Below are positions 8,801 through 17,981 of a stretch of DNA of 64,000 nucleotides, piece by piece (within the stretch, counting starts at the first letter, position 1; every line of letters starts with the position of its first letter). Position numbers and translations under genes: made by a program. The DNA is from Halorubrum sp. 2020YC2. GTDB taxonomy: Archaea > Halobacteriota > Halobacteria > Halobacteriales > Haloferacaceae. Under the pieces are notes generated by a model that saw only the letters and a program-made list of their open reading frames with translations, was not told where the DNA came from and ran no database searches. Location: contig NZ_CP076019.1 in NCBI RefSeq assembly GCF_018623055.1, forward strand, positions 2,914,001 through 2,978,000, in the 5' to 3' direction.

Positions 8801-9439
8801 CTAGCGCGATCCCTCGCTCCGCTCGCGCCCGGCACGCTCGCGACCGATCGCGCTCGCCACCGCCAGCAGGTAGCCCAGCCCGTACTGGACCTCCGGGTCG
8901 CGCACGCCGCGGAGCAGCCCGACGGCACCGACCCGCTCGGGGGGCTCTCGCTCCGCCTCACCGACGCTTTTCAGCAGCGTCTCGACGCCGTCGCGGGTGT
9001 CGTCGTCGGCCGCGGTCTGTGCCACCTCGCCGAGCGCGGCGCCGGTCCCGGCCAGCGACGTCACCATCTCGTCGTCGAGGGCCGCGGTCGCCAGCGAGCC
9101 GACCTCGGCGAGCTCGGCCAGCTCGTCGAGCGTGCCGCTCCGCTGGAGCGTAAGCAGCGTGTCGAGCGCCTCCCGTAACTCGTCGCCGTTCTCGCCCACC
9201 CTCTCGGCCAGCGCCACGGTCTCGTCGGTGGCGAGGCCGTCCGCGGACTCCGCGAGCGTCGACCCCGTGGCCGAGAGCTCGCGAACCATCTCGTCGGAGA
9301 GCGCGCCCTCGCCCAAGGAGAGCACGTCCAGCAGCTCGTTGACCGCGTCGAGCCGCTCCACGAACGCGGCGACCGCCTCCGGGTTCTCCGCGATCGCCGC
9401 CTCGAGGTCGGCCGGGTCGGAGACTTCCGTCTCGGACAT
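8801..9439 (-). CDS. DUF1641 domain protein of the SQR operon
   Basis: 212 residues, very acidic, predicted soluble and largely helical, with a DUF1641-like core in the C-terminal half (VGLLRGVRDPEVQYGLGYLL). DUF1641 proteins are regularly encoded with sulfide:quinone oxidoreductases, or with formate dehydrogenase-like enzymes, but their biochemical role is unsettled. Starts two bases after the SQR stop. The 144-base gap downstream separates it from the convergent DsrE gene and shows nothing else. Confidence 0.8.
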   Translation of the reverse strand: MSETEVSDPADLEAAIAENPEAVAAFVERLDAVNELLDVLSLGEGALSDEMVRELSATGSTLAESADGLATDETVALAERVGENGDELREALDTLLTLQRSGTLDELAELAEVGSLATAALDDEMVTSLAGTGAALGEVAQTAADDDTRDGVETLLKSVGEAEREPPERVGAVGLLRGVRDPEVQYGLGYLLAVASAIGRERAGRERSEGSR

Positions 9440-9441
9440 GG

Positions 9442-10587
9442 TCAGAGCAGCCCCCGCGCGGTGAGCCAGTAGGACTCGTTGTACGCCAGCTTCGACCAGT
9501 GAAGCTTCTCGGAGGGCGGCGCGGGCGACGGCGGGTTCTCGTAGTCGAACTCGACGAACGAGGCCGCGTCCATCCCGGTCTCGATGAAACACAGGGTCTT
9601 GCCGTCGTACGTCGCCGTCGCCGGGCGGTCTCGGACCTCGCTCGCGAGGCGCCGGCCGACGACGCCGGCCTGGTAGTGCGCCACGCTGCCCGCGTTCGGA
9701 ACGCCGGTGTCGGCGGTGTCCCCGAGCGCGTAGACGTTCTCCGCGGCCTCGGCCTCCAGCGTGTGCTTGTCGACGTCGACCCAGCCGTCGTCGCCGAGCC
9801 CGGCCTCCGCGATCAGGTCGACGCCGCCGTGGGGCGGGATCGACACGAGGAGGTCGTAGTCGAGTTCGGTCCCCTCCATCGACGCGATCGTCTCCGCGTC
9901 GGGGTCGACCGACTCGGCGTTGAAGAACGTCTCCACGTCGATGTCGCGCTCCTCCATGATGGGGCGGGCCCACTCGGCGATGTGTGGGTTCCCGTGGACG
10001 CGCTGGATCGGGTAGGTGTAGGTGATCTCGACGTCCTCGCGCAGGCCGCGCTCGCGGAACCAGTCGTCGGTCATGAAGACGAACTCCAGCGGCGCCGCCG
10101 GACACATATGGGGCGTCCCGATCACGCTCAACACGATCTCGCCCTCGGTGAATTCCAGCAGCTCGTCGCGCAGGTCGACCGCGCCCGACTCGCTGTAGTA
10201 GTCGTGACCGCCCTCCGCGAGGCCGGGGATCTGATCGGGTTCCAGCGTCGACCCGGTCGCCAACACGAGGTGGTCGTACTCCATCGACGGCCCCCCGCCG
10301 TCGAACCGGAGCCGCCGGGAGTCGGTGTCGACCTCGGACACGCGGTCGATCCGGAGGTCGACCGCGTCGTCGACGAGCGCGTCGAGCGCGCGGCGGCCGT
10401 CAGCCGGCTCGCGCTGACCGAACGGCACGTACAGCCAGACCGGCTTGTACACGTGGTCGGGGCCGTCGTTGATCAGGGTGACCTCGACGTCGCCGGCGTC
10501 GAGTTCGGGTTCGAGCCGGTCGGCGAGGTCGTTGGCGAGCACCGATCCGCCGGTGCCGCCGCCGAGGATGACGATCCGCTCGGTCAT
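9442..10587 (-). CDS. sulfide:quinone oxidoreductase-like flavoprotein
   Basis: 381 residues with an N-terminal dinucleotide fold (IVILGGGTGGSVLAN), a second GxG segment, ATGS motif (VLATGSTLEP) and the C-terminal FAD contact ENVYALGDTADTG. Two cysteines suit the sulfide-oxidising disulfide: one in TPHMCPAAPLEF (about 162) and one in KTLCFIETG (about 342). SQR oxidises sulfide to polysulfide or persulfide and passes electrons to the quinone pool at the membrane surface. It overlaps the upstream tusA by four bases (ATGA), giving an operon of TusA, SQR and DUF1641 that joins sulfide oxidation to a persulfide acceptor. Confidence 0.88.
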   Translation of the reverse strand: MTERIVILGGGTGGSVLANDLADRLEPELDAGDVEVTLINDGPDHVYKPVWLYVPFGQREPADGRRALDALVDDAVDLRIDRVSEVDTDSRRLRFDGGGPSMEYDHLVLATGSTLEPDQIPGLAEGGHDYYSESGAVDLRDELLEFTEGEIVLSVIGTPHMCPAAPLEFVFMTDDWFRERGLREDVEITYTYPIQRVHGNPHIAEWARPIMEERDIDVETFFNAESVDPDAETIASMEGTELDYDLLVSIPPHGGVDLIAEAGLGDDGWVDVDKHTLEAEAAENVYALGDTADTGVPNAGSVAHYQAGVVGRRLASEVRDRPATATYDGKTLCFIETGMDAASFVEFDYENPPSPAPPSEKLHWSKLAYNESYWLTARGLL

Positions 10588-10820
10588 GCTTTCTCCACGT
10601 AGAACGCGTTGTGGTCGTCGCGCTCCTCGACGGCGAGCAGTTCGTTACCGGCCTCCTCGGCCCACTCCGGAACGTCGGTGAGCGACCCGTCGCCGTCGCT
10701 CAGGAGCCGAACGACGTCTCCGGACTCGGCGCCTCGGATCGCTCCGATGAGGTCCATCAGGGGGCCGGGGCACGCCGCGCCTCTGGCGTCGACGGTGTCG
10801 TCGGGTTCGATGTCGGTCAT
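10584..10820 (-). CDS. second TusA-family sulfur carrier, first gene of the SQR operon
   Basis: 78 residues with the TusA motif CPGPLMDLIGAI (Cys17). Its ATGA overlap with the SQR gene suggests that it receives the sulfane sulfur made by SQR. It differs from the paralogue at 7821 (CPGP instead of CPMP), so the two carriers probably have different partners. The AT-rich promoter upstream holds the TATTGTATTG motif. Confidence 0.88.
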   Translation of the reverse strand: MTDIEPDDTVDARGAACPGPLMDLIGAIRGAESGDVVRLLSDGDGSLTDVPEWAEEAGNELLAVEERDDHNAFYVEKA

Positions 10821-10857
10821 GGCAGTCTCACACGCGACAGTTGCGGGCGTGTCGTAT

Positions 10858-10870
10858 TAGTATTGTATTG
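10858..10870. promoter_or_regulatory. TAGTATTGTATTG motif in the SQR operon promoter
   Basis: Lies about 40 bases before the tusA start at 10820. TTGTATT (10863-10869) is repeated as its complement AATACAA at 10888-10894, an inverted repeat with an 18-base spacer. On the opposite strand it reads ACAATACTA, shared with 2470 and 12285. Confidence 0.4.
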
Positions 10871-10953
10871 AATTCCCATTTTTCCAAAATACAAACTCTC
10901 TCGGCGCGGACCGGCCGATGACCGACGCGCGGCTCGTCCCCCGACGGCGTCGG

Positions 10954-12237
10954 CTACCGATCGATCTCCGCCCGCCACGTCGCCGGGAGTCGGACGTAGA
11001 CGACGGCGTTGTCGACGAGCGCGTCGACCGGGACGTACTCGTCGGGCGCGTGGACGGTGTCGGTCCCCAGCGCGAACTCGACGGTCGGGATCCCGGCGTT
11101 CCGGAGCGTCTTTGCGTCGCCGCCGCCCGTGGCGCTCCGCCTGAAGACGCGGTCTCCCGTGACGGCCGCCGCCGTCGACGCGACCGCCTCGACGAGCGGG
11201 CTGTCCGGAGCCTCGGCGGTGCCGACGCTCCACGAGACGTCGGCGATCGTGACCCCCTCGCAGTCGGTGACGCACTCGCGGATCCCCGCGAGCACGTCGG
11301 GCGTGTGGACCCCCGCCGTCAGTCGCACGTCGACCTCGGCGCGCGCGGACTTCGGGACCGTGTTCACCGCGTCGCCCCCCGCTATGACGCCGAGGTTGAC
11401 CGACGGATACCGGAACAGGTCTCGGGCAGTGGTCTCCCCCATCGACGGGGCGTAGTACTCGACCGACTCCTCGACGATCGGCTCCATCTCGGCGCCGACC
11501 GCCAGCCGCTCGGTCCCGAACCGCTCGCGTATCGTCTCGACGGCGTCGTAGAGGCGATCGATCGCGTTGACGCCGAGCGCCGGACGGGAGCCGTGGGCGC
11601 TCTCCCCGCTCGCCTCGAGCGTCAACCAGATGCTGCCCCTGTCCGCGACCGTGACGGAGCGACGGCTCTCCTCGCAGGTCGGCTCCCCGATCACGCACGC
11701 GTCCGCGCCGAGCCGTCCGCCCTCAAGCAGCGCCGGGAGCCCGGCGTCGCCGCCAACCTCCTCGTCGCTCACGAAGGCGAACAGGAGGTCGACGGGCGGG
11801 TCGGCGTCGGTCGCCGCGAAGGCCAGCACCGCGAACAGCATCGACGCCACGGCGCCCTTCATGTCGGTCGCACCCCGGCCGTAGACGCGGTCGCCGGCGC
11901 GTTCGCCGAGCGGATCGCGCGTCCACGCGTCGTCGTCGAACGGCACCGTGTCGAGGTGCCCGGTGTACAGCAGCGTGCGGTCGGACGCGCCGGGGACCCG
12001 AACGAGCAGGTTCGGCTTCGCGGGGTCGACGGCGAACCGCTCGACCTCCACCGGAAGCGGGTCGAGGAACCGCTCGATCGCGGCGACGATCTCGCGCGTG
12101 TCCCCCGGCGGGTTCGACGTGTCGACCGCGAGCAGATCGAGGGCCAGCGACACCAACTCCTCGCGGTTGGCTCGCACGTACTCGGCGGGACCGTCGGCGG
12201 TCGTCGCCGCTCGGGACGGTCCCGTGTCCTCGTCCAT
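10954..12237 (-). CDS. M20 family ArgE/DapE-type deacylase or carboxypeptidase
   Basis: 427 residues with the M20 metal-binding sites: LLYTGHLDTVPFDD (His-x-Asp, about residue 78), GRGATDMKG (Asp), SDEEVGGDAG (catalytic Glu pair, about 152), GEPT and a late HAPDEYV histidine. The dimerisation domain begins near SGESAHGSRPALG. Members hydrolyse N-acyl amino acids or small peptides; substrate not assignable. The start MDEDTGPSRA is chosen since the upstream 17 codons lie in AT-rich promoter sequence. No obvious link to the sulfur genes except a similar promoter motif. Confidence 0.85.
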   Translation of the reverse strand: MDEDTGPSRAATTADGPAEYVRANREELVSLALDLLAVDTSNPPGDTREIVAAIERFLDPLPVEVERFAVDPAKPNLLVRVPGASDRTLLYTGHLDTVPFDDDAWTRDPLGERAGDRVYGRGATDMKGAVASMLFAVLAFAATDADPPVDLLFAFVSDEEVGGDAGLPALLEGGRLGADACVIGEPTCEESRRSVTVADRGSIWLTLEASGESAHGSRPALGVNAIDRLYDAVETIRERFGTERLAVGAEMEPIVEESVEYYAPSMGETTARDLFRYPSVNLGVIAGGDAVNTVPKSARAEVDVRLTAGVHTPDVLAGIRECVTDCEGVTIADVSWSVGTAEAPDSPLVEAVASTAAAVTGDRVFRRSATGGGDAKTLRNAGIPTVEFALGTDTVHAPDEYVPVDALVDNAVVYVRLPATWRAEIDR

Positions 12238-12284
12238 ACCGCCCCGTTCGCTCTCCACCGATTTATTTATTTTGTAAATTATAC

Positions 12285-12293
12285 ACAATACTA
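12285..12293. promoter_or_regulatory. ACAATACTA motif upstream of the M20 peptidase gene
   Basis: ACAATACTATTCCGG here closely matches ACAATACTATATTCCGG at 2470, so similarity extends beyond the AT-rich core. It sits about 48 bases before the start at 12237 and next to a TTTATTTATTTTGT tract that can serve as TATA element. Confidence 0.35.
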
Positions 12294-12394
12294 TTCCGGC
12301 CGAAATCCTCGCAGTCCGACTCGGCCGGCTGAAAACCGGTCTCTCGGATCCAAATACGAAAATCTATGTCGTGTTATCCCAATATAAAACACGA

Positions 12395-12835
12395 ATGACG
12401 CTCCCAATCGACCCGAGCCAGATCGACCCGGACGACATCGGCGAACAGCAGACGACCCTCGAAATGGGCCACGAGGCGGCGATCGAACACGTCCGCGAGG
12501 TGTTCACCGACGCCGGGTTCGGCGTCCCGGTCGAGTTCTCCCCCTCGGACATGCTCAACGAGAAGGTCGACGCGGGCCGCGACCCCTACTACGTCCTCGG
12601 CGCGTGCAACCCCGAGGTCGCGGACCGCGCGCTCGACGCGAGCGAGAACAGGCTGGGCGCCCTGATGGCCTGTAACGTCGTGGTCTGGGAGGAGGAACCC
12701 GGGAAACAGCGCGTCTACCACGTCTCGATCATGCGTATCGCCCGCCTCGTCGGGATGGCCCCCGACGACGAGGAGATGGCGGACATCGTCGCCGACACCG
12801 GCGAACTCGTCGACGAGGCGTTCGCGAACCTCTAG
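12395..12835 (+). CDS. DUF302 domain protein
   Basis: 146 residues matching the DUF302 pattern: a short alpha/beta domain with TDAGFGVPVEFSPSDMLNEK, YYVLGACNPEVADRALDAS (about 57-75) and MACNVVVWEE. DUF302 proteins are often encoded with thiol or sulfur oxidation genes and may bind small ligands; no activity is established. Two conserved-looking cysteines (GACNP, MACNV) are notable in a sulfur region. Divergent from the M20 gene. Confidence 0.85.
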   Translation: MTLPIDPSQIDPDDIGEQQTTLEMGHEAAIEHVREVFTDAGFGVPVEFSPSDMLNEKVDAGRDPYYVLGACNPEVADRALDASENRLGALMACNVVVWEEEPGKQRVYHVSIMRIARLVGMAPDDEEMADIVADTGELVDEAFANL

Positions 12836-12916
12836 TCGCGTGCCGCTCGGTTCCCGTGCCGCTCGGTTCTCGTCGGGATCCCACACGTACTTATCCGCGA
12901 CCGCCGACGGACCGGT

Positions 12917-13852
12917 ATGAACCTCGCCGATTCGCACGTCCTCGTGACCGGCGGTGCGGGCTTGGTCGGCAGCCACCTCGCCGCCAGTCTGCTCGACCGC
13001 GGCGCGGCCGTCCGCGTCGCCGACGACCTCTCGAAGGGGGCTCGCGACCGCGTCCCAGACGGGGCCGAGTTCGTCGAGGCGGACCTGACCGACGCCGGCG
13101 ACGTCGCCCGCGCGGTCACCGACGACCTCGACGTCGTCTTCCATTTCGCGGCGTACACCGACACGAACTACGACGACGACCGCGCGTTGTTCGAGGACAA
13201 CACCGCGATGACGTACAACGTCTTAGAACGGATGCGCGAGGTCGGCGTCGACCGGTTCGCGTTCACCTCCTCGTCGACGGTGTACGGCGAGGCCCCCCGG
13301 CCGACGCCCGAGGACTACGCGCCGCTCGCGCCCATCTCGGTGTACGGCTCCGCGAAGCTCGCGGACGAGGCGCTCATCTCGACGTTCGCGCACTCCTACG
13401 GGATCCGGTCGTGGGTGTTCCGCTTCGCGAACATCGTCGGTCCCCACCAGCGCGGCAACGTGATCCCCGACTTCATCGAGAAGTTAGACGAGGACCCGAC
13501 GGAACTGGAGATTCTCGGAGACGGCCGCCAGGAGAAGTCGTACATGCACGTCTCCGAGTGCGTCGACGCCATCCAGCACGTCGTCGAGCACGCGGACGAC
13601 GACCTGAACGTCTACAACCTCGGGACGCGGACGACCACCTCCGTGACCCGAATCGCCGACCTCGTGAGCGAGGAACTCGGCGTGGAGCCGGCGTACAGCT
13701 ACACCGGCGGCGACCGCGGCTGGACCGGCGACGTGCCGAAGATGCGGCTGTCGATCGAGAAGCTCTCGGCGCTGGGCTGGGAGCCGTCCATCGAGAGCGA
13801 CGAGGCCGTGCGGCGGAGTGCGCGGGAGCTGATCGACGAAATCGTCTCATAA
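12917..13852 (+). CDS. NAD-dependent epimerase/dehydratase (UDP-glucose 4-epimerase-like)
   Basis: 311 residues, extended SDR fold: NAD-binding VTGGAGLVGSHLAASLL (about 12-28), catalytic triad with SSSTVYGE (Ser) and YGSAK (Tyr-x3-Lys, about 142-146), and substrate region RFANIVGPHQRGNVIPDF. Acts on a nucleotide sugar for glycan or S-layer glycosylation; exact epimerase versus dehydratase cannot be told. Followed by repeat copy B before argS. Confidence 0.88.
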   Translation: MNLADSHVLVTGGAGLVGSHLAASLLDRGAAVRVADDLSKGARDRVPDGAEFVEADLTDAGDVARAVTDDLDVVFHFAAYTDTNYDDDRALFEDNTAMTYNVLERMREVGVDRFAFTSSSTVYGEAPRPTPEDYAPLAPISVYGSAKLADEALISTFAHSYGIRSWVFRFANIVGPHQRGNVIPDFIEKLDEDPTELEILGDGRQEKSYMHVSECVDAIQHVVEHADDDLNVYNLGTRTTTSVTRIADLVSEELGVEPAYSYTGGDRGWTGDVPKMRLSIEKLSALGWEPSIESDEAVRRSARELIDEIVS

Positions 13853-13904
13853 GTAGTGGCAGACGGACGCTGTAACCTCCCTAATCGCCGCTCAGAGTGA
13901 TTAT

Positions 13905-14360
13905 TTATAAATCGTTGATTGCGGTCGACCGTGGTCACCTCGGAAGCCCCAGCCGCTCGGTTATAAATGGCTAACCAGAGATCTGCGGTGAACTCCTCCA
14001 AAGCCCCAGCCGGGAGGCGGGCGCACGCTCGTTGCGCGCTTCAGTCGCTCGCTCCGTTCGCTCCTTCCAGTGCTTACGTCGTCATCAGAACGCTTCGCGT
14101 TCTGATTGGCTCACGAGAGCTCCGCTCTCGTGAACGCCTGCGCCCGCCTCCCGGCTGCCCCTTTGAGTCCCGCCCCGCACCGCTCCGCACAGCACCTCAC
14201 GCCTCCCCAGCCTCGTCGCCGGACTACGTCCGGCTGCAAGCGAGAGCTTCGCTCTCGCCCTGTCAGTCGCCTCCGCTTCGCTCCGGCGACTGACTCCCTC
14301 GCGCGGTGCTGTTCGGCCGCGATGCGGCCTCACAGGCACGCGCCACCGCGGTTCGTAGGG
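13905..14360 (+). repeat. structured dispersed repeat, copy B (full length)
   Basis: Occupies the 593-base gap before argS. Two units with TTATAAAT (13909 and 13961 regions) end in a degenerate TCGGAAGCCCCAGCCG at 13940 and in TCCAAAGCCCCAGCCG at 13997, exactly 57 bases apart. Domain I is closed by a 19-bp perfect stem (14007-14025 with 14139-14157). Domain II stem is 14215-14223 with 14282-14290 and holds an extra hairpin (GCGAGAGCTTCGCTCTCGC). The end is GGCACGCGCCACCGC about 14336-14350. Nothing protein-coding is supported; argS begins about 90 bases further on. Confidence 0.85.
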
Positions 14361-14445
14361 TCTCACGTTTCGCCCCACCGATTTCCCGTCTTCCGTTTCG
14401 AGCCGGTTCGGAAGGGCCTTTTATCCCGCCCGTCGAACGGACGGT

Positions 14446-16254
14446 ATGTTCAGGCAGTTCCGGTCGGCGGTCGAGGCGGCGCTCGCGGACGCGCTCGACT
14501 CGCTCGACCTCCCGACCGACGACCTCGGCATCGAACGCCCGCCCGACGACATGGACGCGACGCTCGCCTCCAGCGTCGCCTTCCGGCTCGCGGGCGAGGT
14601 CGGCGACGCGCCGCCGAACGTCGCGGCGACGGTCGCGGAGGCGGTCTCGGTCTCGGGCGCCGACTACGTCGCGAGCGTCGACACCGCGGGACCGTACGTC
14701 AACTTCCACGCCAACGAGCGCTACCTCGCGGACACGCTCGACGCGGCCGCCGTCGACGCCGACTACGGCGCGCTCCCCGACCGGGACACGAGCGTCGTCG
14801 TCGAGCACACCAGCGCGAACCCGACCGGGCCGGTCCACGTCGGGCGCGCACGCAACCCCATCGTCGGGGACGCGGTCGCGAACCTCTTGGAGTACGCGGG
14901 CTACGACGTCGACCGCCACTACTACGTCAACGACGCCGGCCGGCAGATGGCGGTGTTCACGTGGGCCTACGAGCGGTTCGACGAGGCCGACCTCGACGCG
15001 GAGCCCGCCCGCGACCGCGCGGAGTACGACCTCGTGCGCTACTACCGCAAGGGGAACTCGTTCTTGGAGGAGGCCGACGCCGACGCGGTCGAGGCCGCGG
15101 AAGCGGAGATCCAGTCGATCCTTCAGGGGCTGGAGGCGGGCGACGAGGAGACGTACGAGCGCGTGGGCGAGGTCGTCGACACCGTCCTCGGCGGGATGAA
15201 GGCGTGCCTCGGCCGCCTCCCAGCGGAGTTCGACGAGTTCGTCAAGGAGACGCGGTTCATGCGCGACGGTTCGACGGACGACATCGCCGCGCGGCTCAAG
15301 GAGACGGACCACGCCGTCTACGAGGAGGACGCTTGGCAGCTCGAACTCGACGAGTGGGGGATCGACAAGAACCTCGTCTTCCTGCGCTCGGACGACACCA
15401 GCCTCTACACCACCCGCGACTTAGCGCACCACGAGTGGAAGTTCGACACCTACGACCGCGCCGTCACGGTCCTCGGCGAGGACCACAAGCTGCAGGCCGA
15501 CCAGCTTGACGCGACCCTCGAACTCCTCGGCAACGACACCGACCGCCTCGGCCACGTCATCTACTCGTACGTCAACCTCCCCGACGGGAAGATGTCGACC
15601 CGGCAGGGGACGGGCGTGATGCTCGACGACCTGCTCGACGAGGCCATCGACCGCGCCCGCGAGGCGGTCGAGTCCCGCATGGACGACCGCATCCGCGACG
15701 ACGACCTCACCGACGAGGACGTCGAGCGCATCGCCCATCAGGTCGGGATCGGCGCGGTCCGGTACGACATCGTCTCGAAACAGCCCGCGAAGGCGATCAC
15801 CTTCGAGTGGGAGGACGCGCTCGACTTCGAGGCCCAGTCGGCCCCGTTCGTCCAGTACGTCCACGCGCGCTGCGCCGGCATCCTCGGTGAGGCCGCGGCC
15901 GAGGGCGTCGACGTACCGGGCGTGACGGAAGGCGCCGACGGCGACGTCGACCCCGACGCCCTCGACGTGAACGCGGGCGCCTTAGAGACCGACGCGGCCC
16001 GAGACCTCCTCCGCGAGGTCGCCCGCTTCCCGGCGGCGATCGAAGCGGCGGCCGACGACCTCGAACCGCACACGATCGCGACGTTCACCCGCGAGTTCGC
16101 GGACGCGTACAACGCCTTCTACCGCGAGTGCCCGGTCGTGACCGCCGAGACCGACGAGCTGCGCGACGCCCGGGTCGCGGTCGTCGCGGCCGCCAAGCAC
16201 ACGATGGCGAACGCGCTCGACGTGCTGGGCGTCGAGGCGCCGGAGTCGATGTAG
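14446..16254 (+). CDS. argS: arginyl-tRNA synthetase
   Basis: 602 residues, class Ia. The N-terminal Add1 domain is followed by the HIGH-equivalent [18 protein letters not shown] (about 118-135), an [20 protein letters not shown] active-site stretch and the KMSKS-equivalent [10 protein letters not shown] (about 381-390). The C-terminal DALR anticodon-binding domain starts near [11 protein letters not shown]. Ligates arginine to tRNA-Arg. Very acidic, as expected in a halophile. Length is normal. Confidence 0.97.
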   Translation: MFRQFRSAVEAALADALDSLDLPTDDLGIERPPDDMDATLASSVAFRLAGEVGDAPPNVAATVAEAVSVSGADYVASVDTAGPYVNFHANERYLADTLDAAAVDADYGALPDRDTSVVVEHTSANPTGPVHVGRARNPIVGDAVANLLEYAGYDVDRHYYVNDAGRQMAVFTWAYERFDEADLDAEPARDRAEYDLVRYYRKGNSFLEEADADAVEAAEAEIQSILQGLEAGDEETYERVGEVVDTVLGGMKACLGRLPAEFDEFVKETRFMRDGSTDDIAARLKETDHAVYEEDAWQLELDEWGIDKNLVFLRSDDTSLYTTRDLAHHEWKFDTYDRAVTVLGEDHKLQADQLDATLELLGNDTDRLGHVIYSYVNLPDGKMSTRQGTGVMLDDLLDEAIDRAREAVESRMDDRIRDDDLTDEDVERIAHQVGIGAVRYDIVSKQPAKAITFEWEDALDFEAQSAPFVQYVHARCAGILGEAAAEGVDVPGVTEGADGDVDPDALDVNAGALETDAARDLLREVARFPAAIEAAADDLEPHTIATFTREFADAYNAFYRECPVVTAETDELRDARVAVVAAAKHTMANALDVLGVEAPESM

Positions 16255-16336
16255 GCCGGCCGAACGACGCGACTCCGAGGGACGGCGTCTCCCGTCCCCG
16301 CAAACTGTTTTGTCCCGGCGGCCGTACCGCCGAGCG

Positions 16337-16597
16337 ATGCTCGAGCTTTACCAGTCGGAAGGCTGCCCGCACAGCGCGACGGTCCGCGAGACGCTCTCCG
16401 AGCTCGGCGTCTCCTACGTCGCGCACAACCCGCGGCTGCCCGGCGACGTCGGCGGCGATGTCACCAACGAGGTGACCCACGGCGAGCTCACCGCGGTCGG
16501 CGACGACCAGATCCCGTACCTCGTCGACACCGACCGCGGGGTAACGATGTACGAGAGCGACGACATCGTCGAGTACCTCGAAGAGCACCACGCCTGA
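16337..16597 (+). CDS. glutaredoxin / GST N-terminal-like thioredoxin-fold protein
   Basis: 86 residues, a single thioredoxin fold. The redox motif is CPHS near residue 9 (SEGCPHSATVRETL), with the cis-proline in QIPYLVDTDRG and a C-terminal ESDDIVEYLEEHH helix typical of GST N-terminal domains. Likely thiol exchange with gamma-glutamylcysteine or protein thiols, since haloarchaea lack glutathione (inference). Start at ATG 16337 gives the usual beta-strand opening. Confidence 0.85.
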   Translation: MLELYQSEGCPHSATVRETLSELGVSYVAHNPRLPGDVGGDVTNEVTHGELTAVGDDQIPYLVDTDRGVTMYESDDIVEYLEEHHA

Positions 16598-16702
16598 ACG
16601 CTCCCGCCTCGCAGGGCCCGCTCGCGGCCGACTCGGGGCGTCTCGCCGGGCACAGCCCGGAGGTCAAAGCTTACTTACCCGCACGGGGGCGAACTATTGG
16701 TA

Positions 16703-17953
16703 ATGAGCAGCGACGCACAGGAGGCGAACGAGGACCGCCGGAAGTACGAGTTCCGCAAGGTCATCGAGGAGCTCAAAGACTTCGAGGGCTCCGGCACCCA
16801 ACTCGTCACCATCTACATCCCCGAAGACAGGCAGATCTCCGACGTGGTGGCCCACGTCACCCAGGAACACAGCGAGGCGTCGAACATCAAATCCAAGCAG
16901 ACCCGGACCGCCGTCCAAGACGCGCTGACGTCGATCAAGGACCGACTCCGCTACTACGACACCTTCCCGCCCGAGAACGGCATCGTGCTCTTCTCGGGCG
17001 CCATCGACGCGGGCGGCGGCCAGACCGACATGGTCACTCGGACGCTGGAGTCGCCGCCACAGCCCGTCGAGTCGTTCCGGTACCACTGCGACTCGGAGTT
17101 CCTCACCGAGCCGCTCGAACACATGCTCGAAGACTCCGGGCTGTTCGGGCTCATCGTCTTGGACCGCCGCGAGGCGAACGTCGGCTGGCTGAAGGGGAAA
17201 CGCGTCGAGGCCGTCAAGTCAGCCTCCTCGCTCGTCCCCGGCAAACAGCGGAAAGGGGGTCAGTCCGCACAGCGGTTCGCCCGCCTGCGCTTAGAGGCCA
17301 TCGACAACTTCTATCAGGAGGTCGCGGGGATGGCCAACGACCTGTTCGTCGACAAGCGCCACGAACTGGACGGTATCTTGGTCGGCGGTCCCTCCCCGAC
17401 GAAAGACGAGTTCCTCGACGGCGACTACCTCCACCACGAGCTACAGGACAAGGTGCTGGGGAAGTTCGACGTGGCCTACACCGACGAGTCCGGGCTGAAG
17501 GACCTCGTCGACAACGCGAGCGAGGCGCTCGCGGACCAAGAGATCGTCGAGGACAAACGCAACATGGAGGAGTTCTTCGAGAAGCTCAACACCGGCCAGG
17601 AGGCGACCTACGGGTTCGAGCAGACCCGCCGGAACCTCATCATGGGGTCGGTGGACCGCCTGCTCATCTCCGAGGACCTCCGCTCCGACGTCGTCGTCTA
17701 CGAGTGCCCGAACGACCACGAGGAGTACGAGGTGATCGACTCGCGACACTCGACGCCCGACCACGAGTGTAGCGAGTGCGGCGAGGCCGCCGCGGTCGAC
17801 GAGCGCGAGGACGTCATCGAGCACCTGATGGCCATCGCGGAACAGCGCGGCACGGACACGAAGTTCATCTCGACGGACTTCGAGAAGGGCGAACAGCTGC
17901 TCGACGCGTTCGGCGGCATCGCGGGTATCCTGCGCTACTCGACGGGCGTCTAA
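16703..17953 (+). CDS. prf1: peptide chain release factor aRF1
   Basis: 416 residues with the stop-codon recognition motif NIKS (61-64), the catalytic GGQ (185-187, inside GKQRKGGQSAQRFARLR) and a C-terminal domain with paired cysteines (VYECPNDHEEYEV and HECSECGEAA) resembling a zinc site. Terminates translation at all three stop codons. A TTG two codons upstream would also open the frame, but ATG at 16703 is preferred. Confidence 0.97.
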   Translation: MSSDAQEANEDRRKYEFRKVIEELKDFEGSGTQLVTIYIPEDRQISDVVAHVTQEHSEASNIKSKQTRTAVQDALTSIKDRLRYYDTFPPENGIVLFSGAIDAGGGQTDMVTRTLESPPQPVESFRYHCDSEFLTEPLEHMLEDSGLFGLIVLDRREANVGWLKGKRVEAVKSASSLVPGKQRKGGQSAQRFARLRLEAIDNFYQEVAGMANDLFVDKRHELDGILVGGPSPTKDEFLDGDYLHHELQDKVLGKFDVAYTDESGLKDLVDNASEALADQEIVEDKRNMEEFFEKLNTGQEATYGFEQTRRNLIMGSVDRLLISEDLRSDVVVYECPNDHEEYEVIDSRHSTPDHECSECGEAAAVDEREDVIEHLMAIAEQRGTDTKFISTDFEKGEQLLDAFGGIAGILRYSTGV

Positions 17954-17981
17954 GGCTTCGAAAAAGGACTCTACGACCGCT

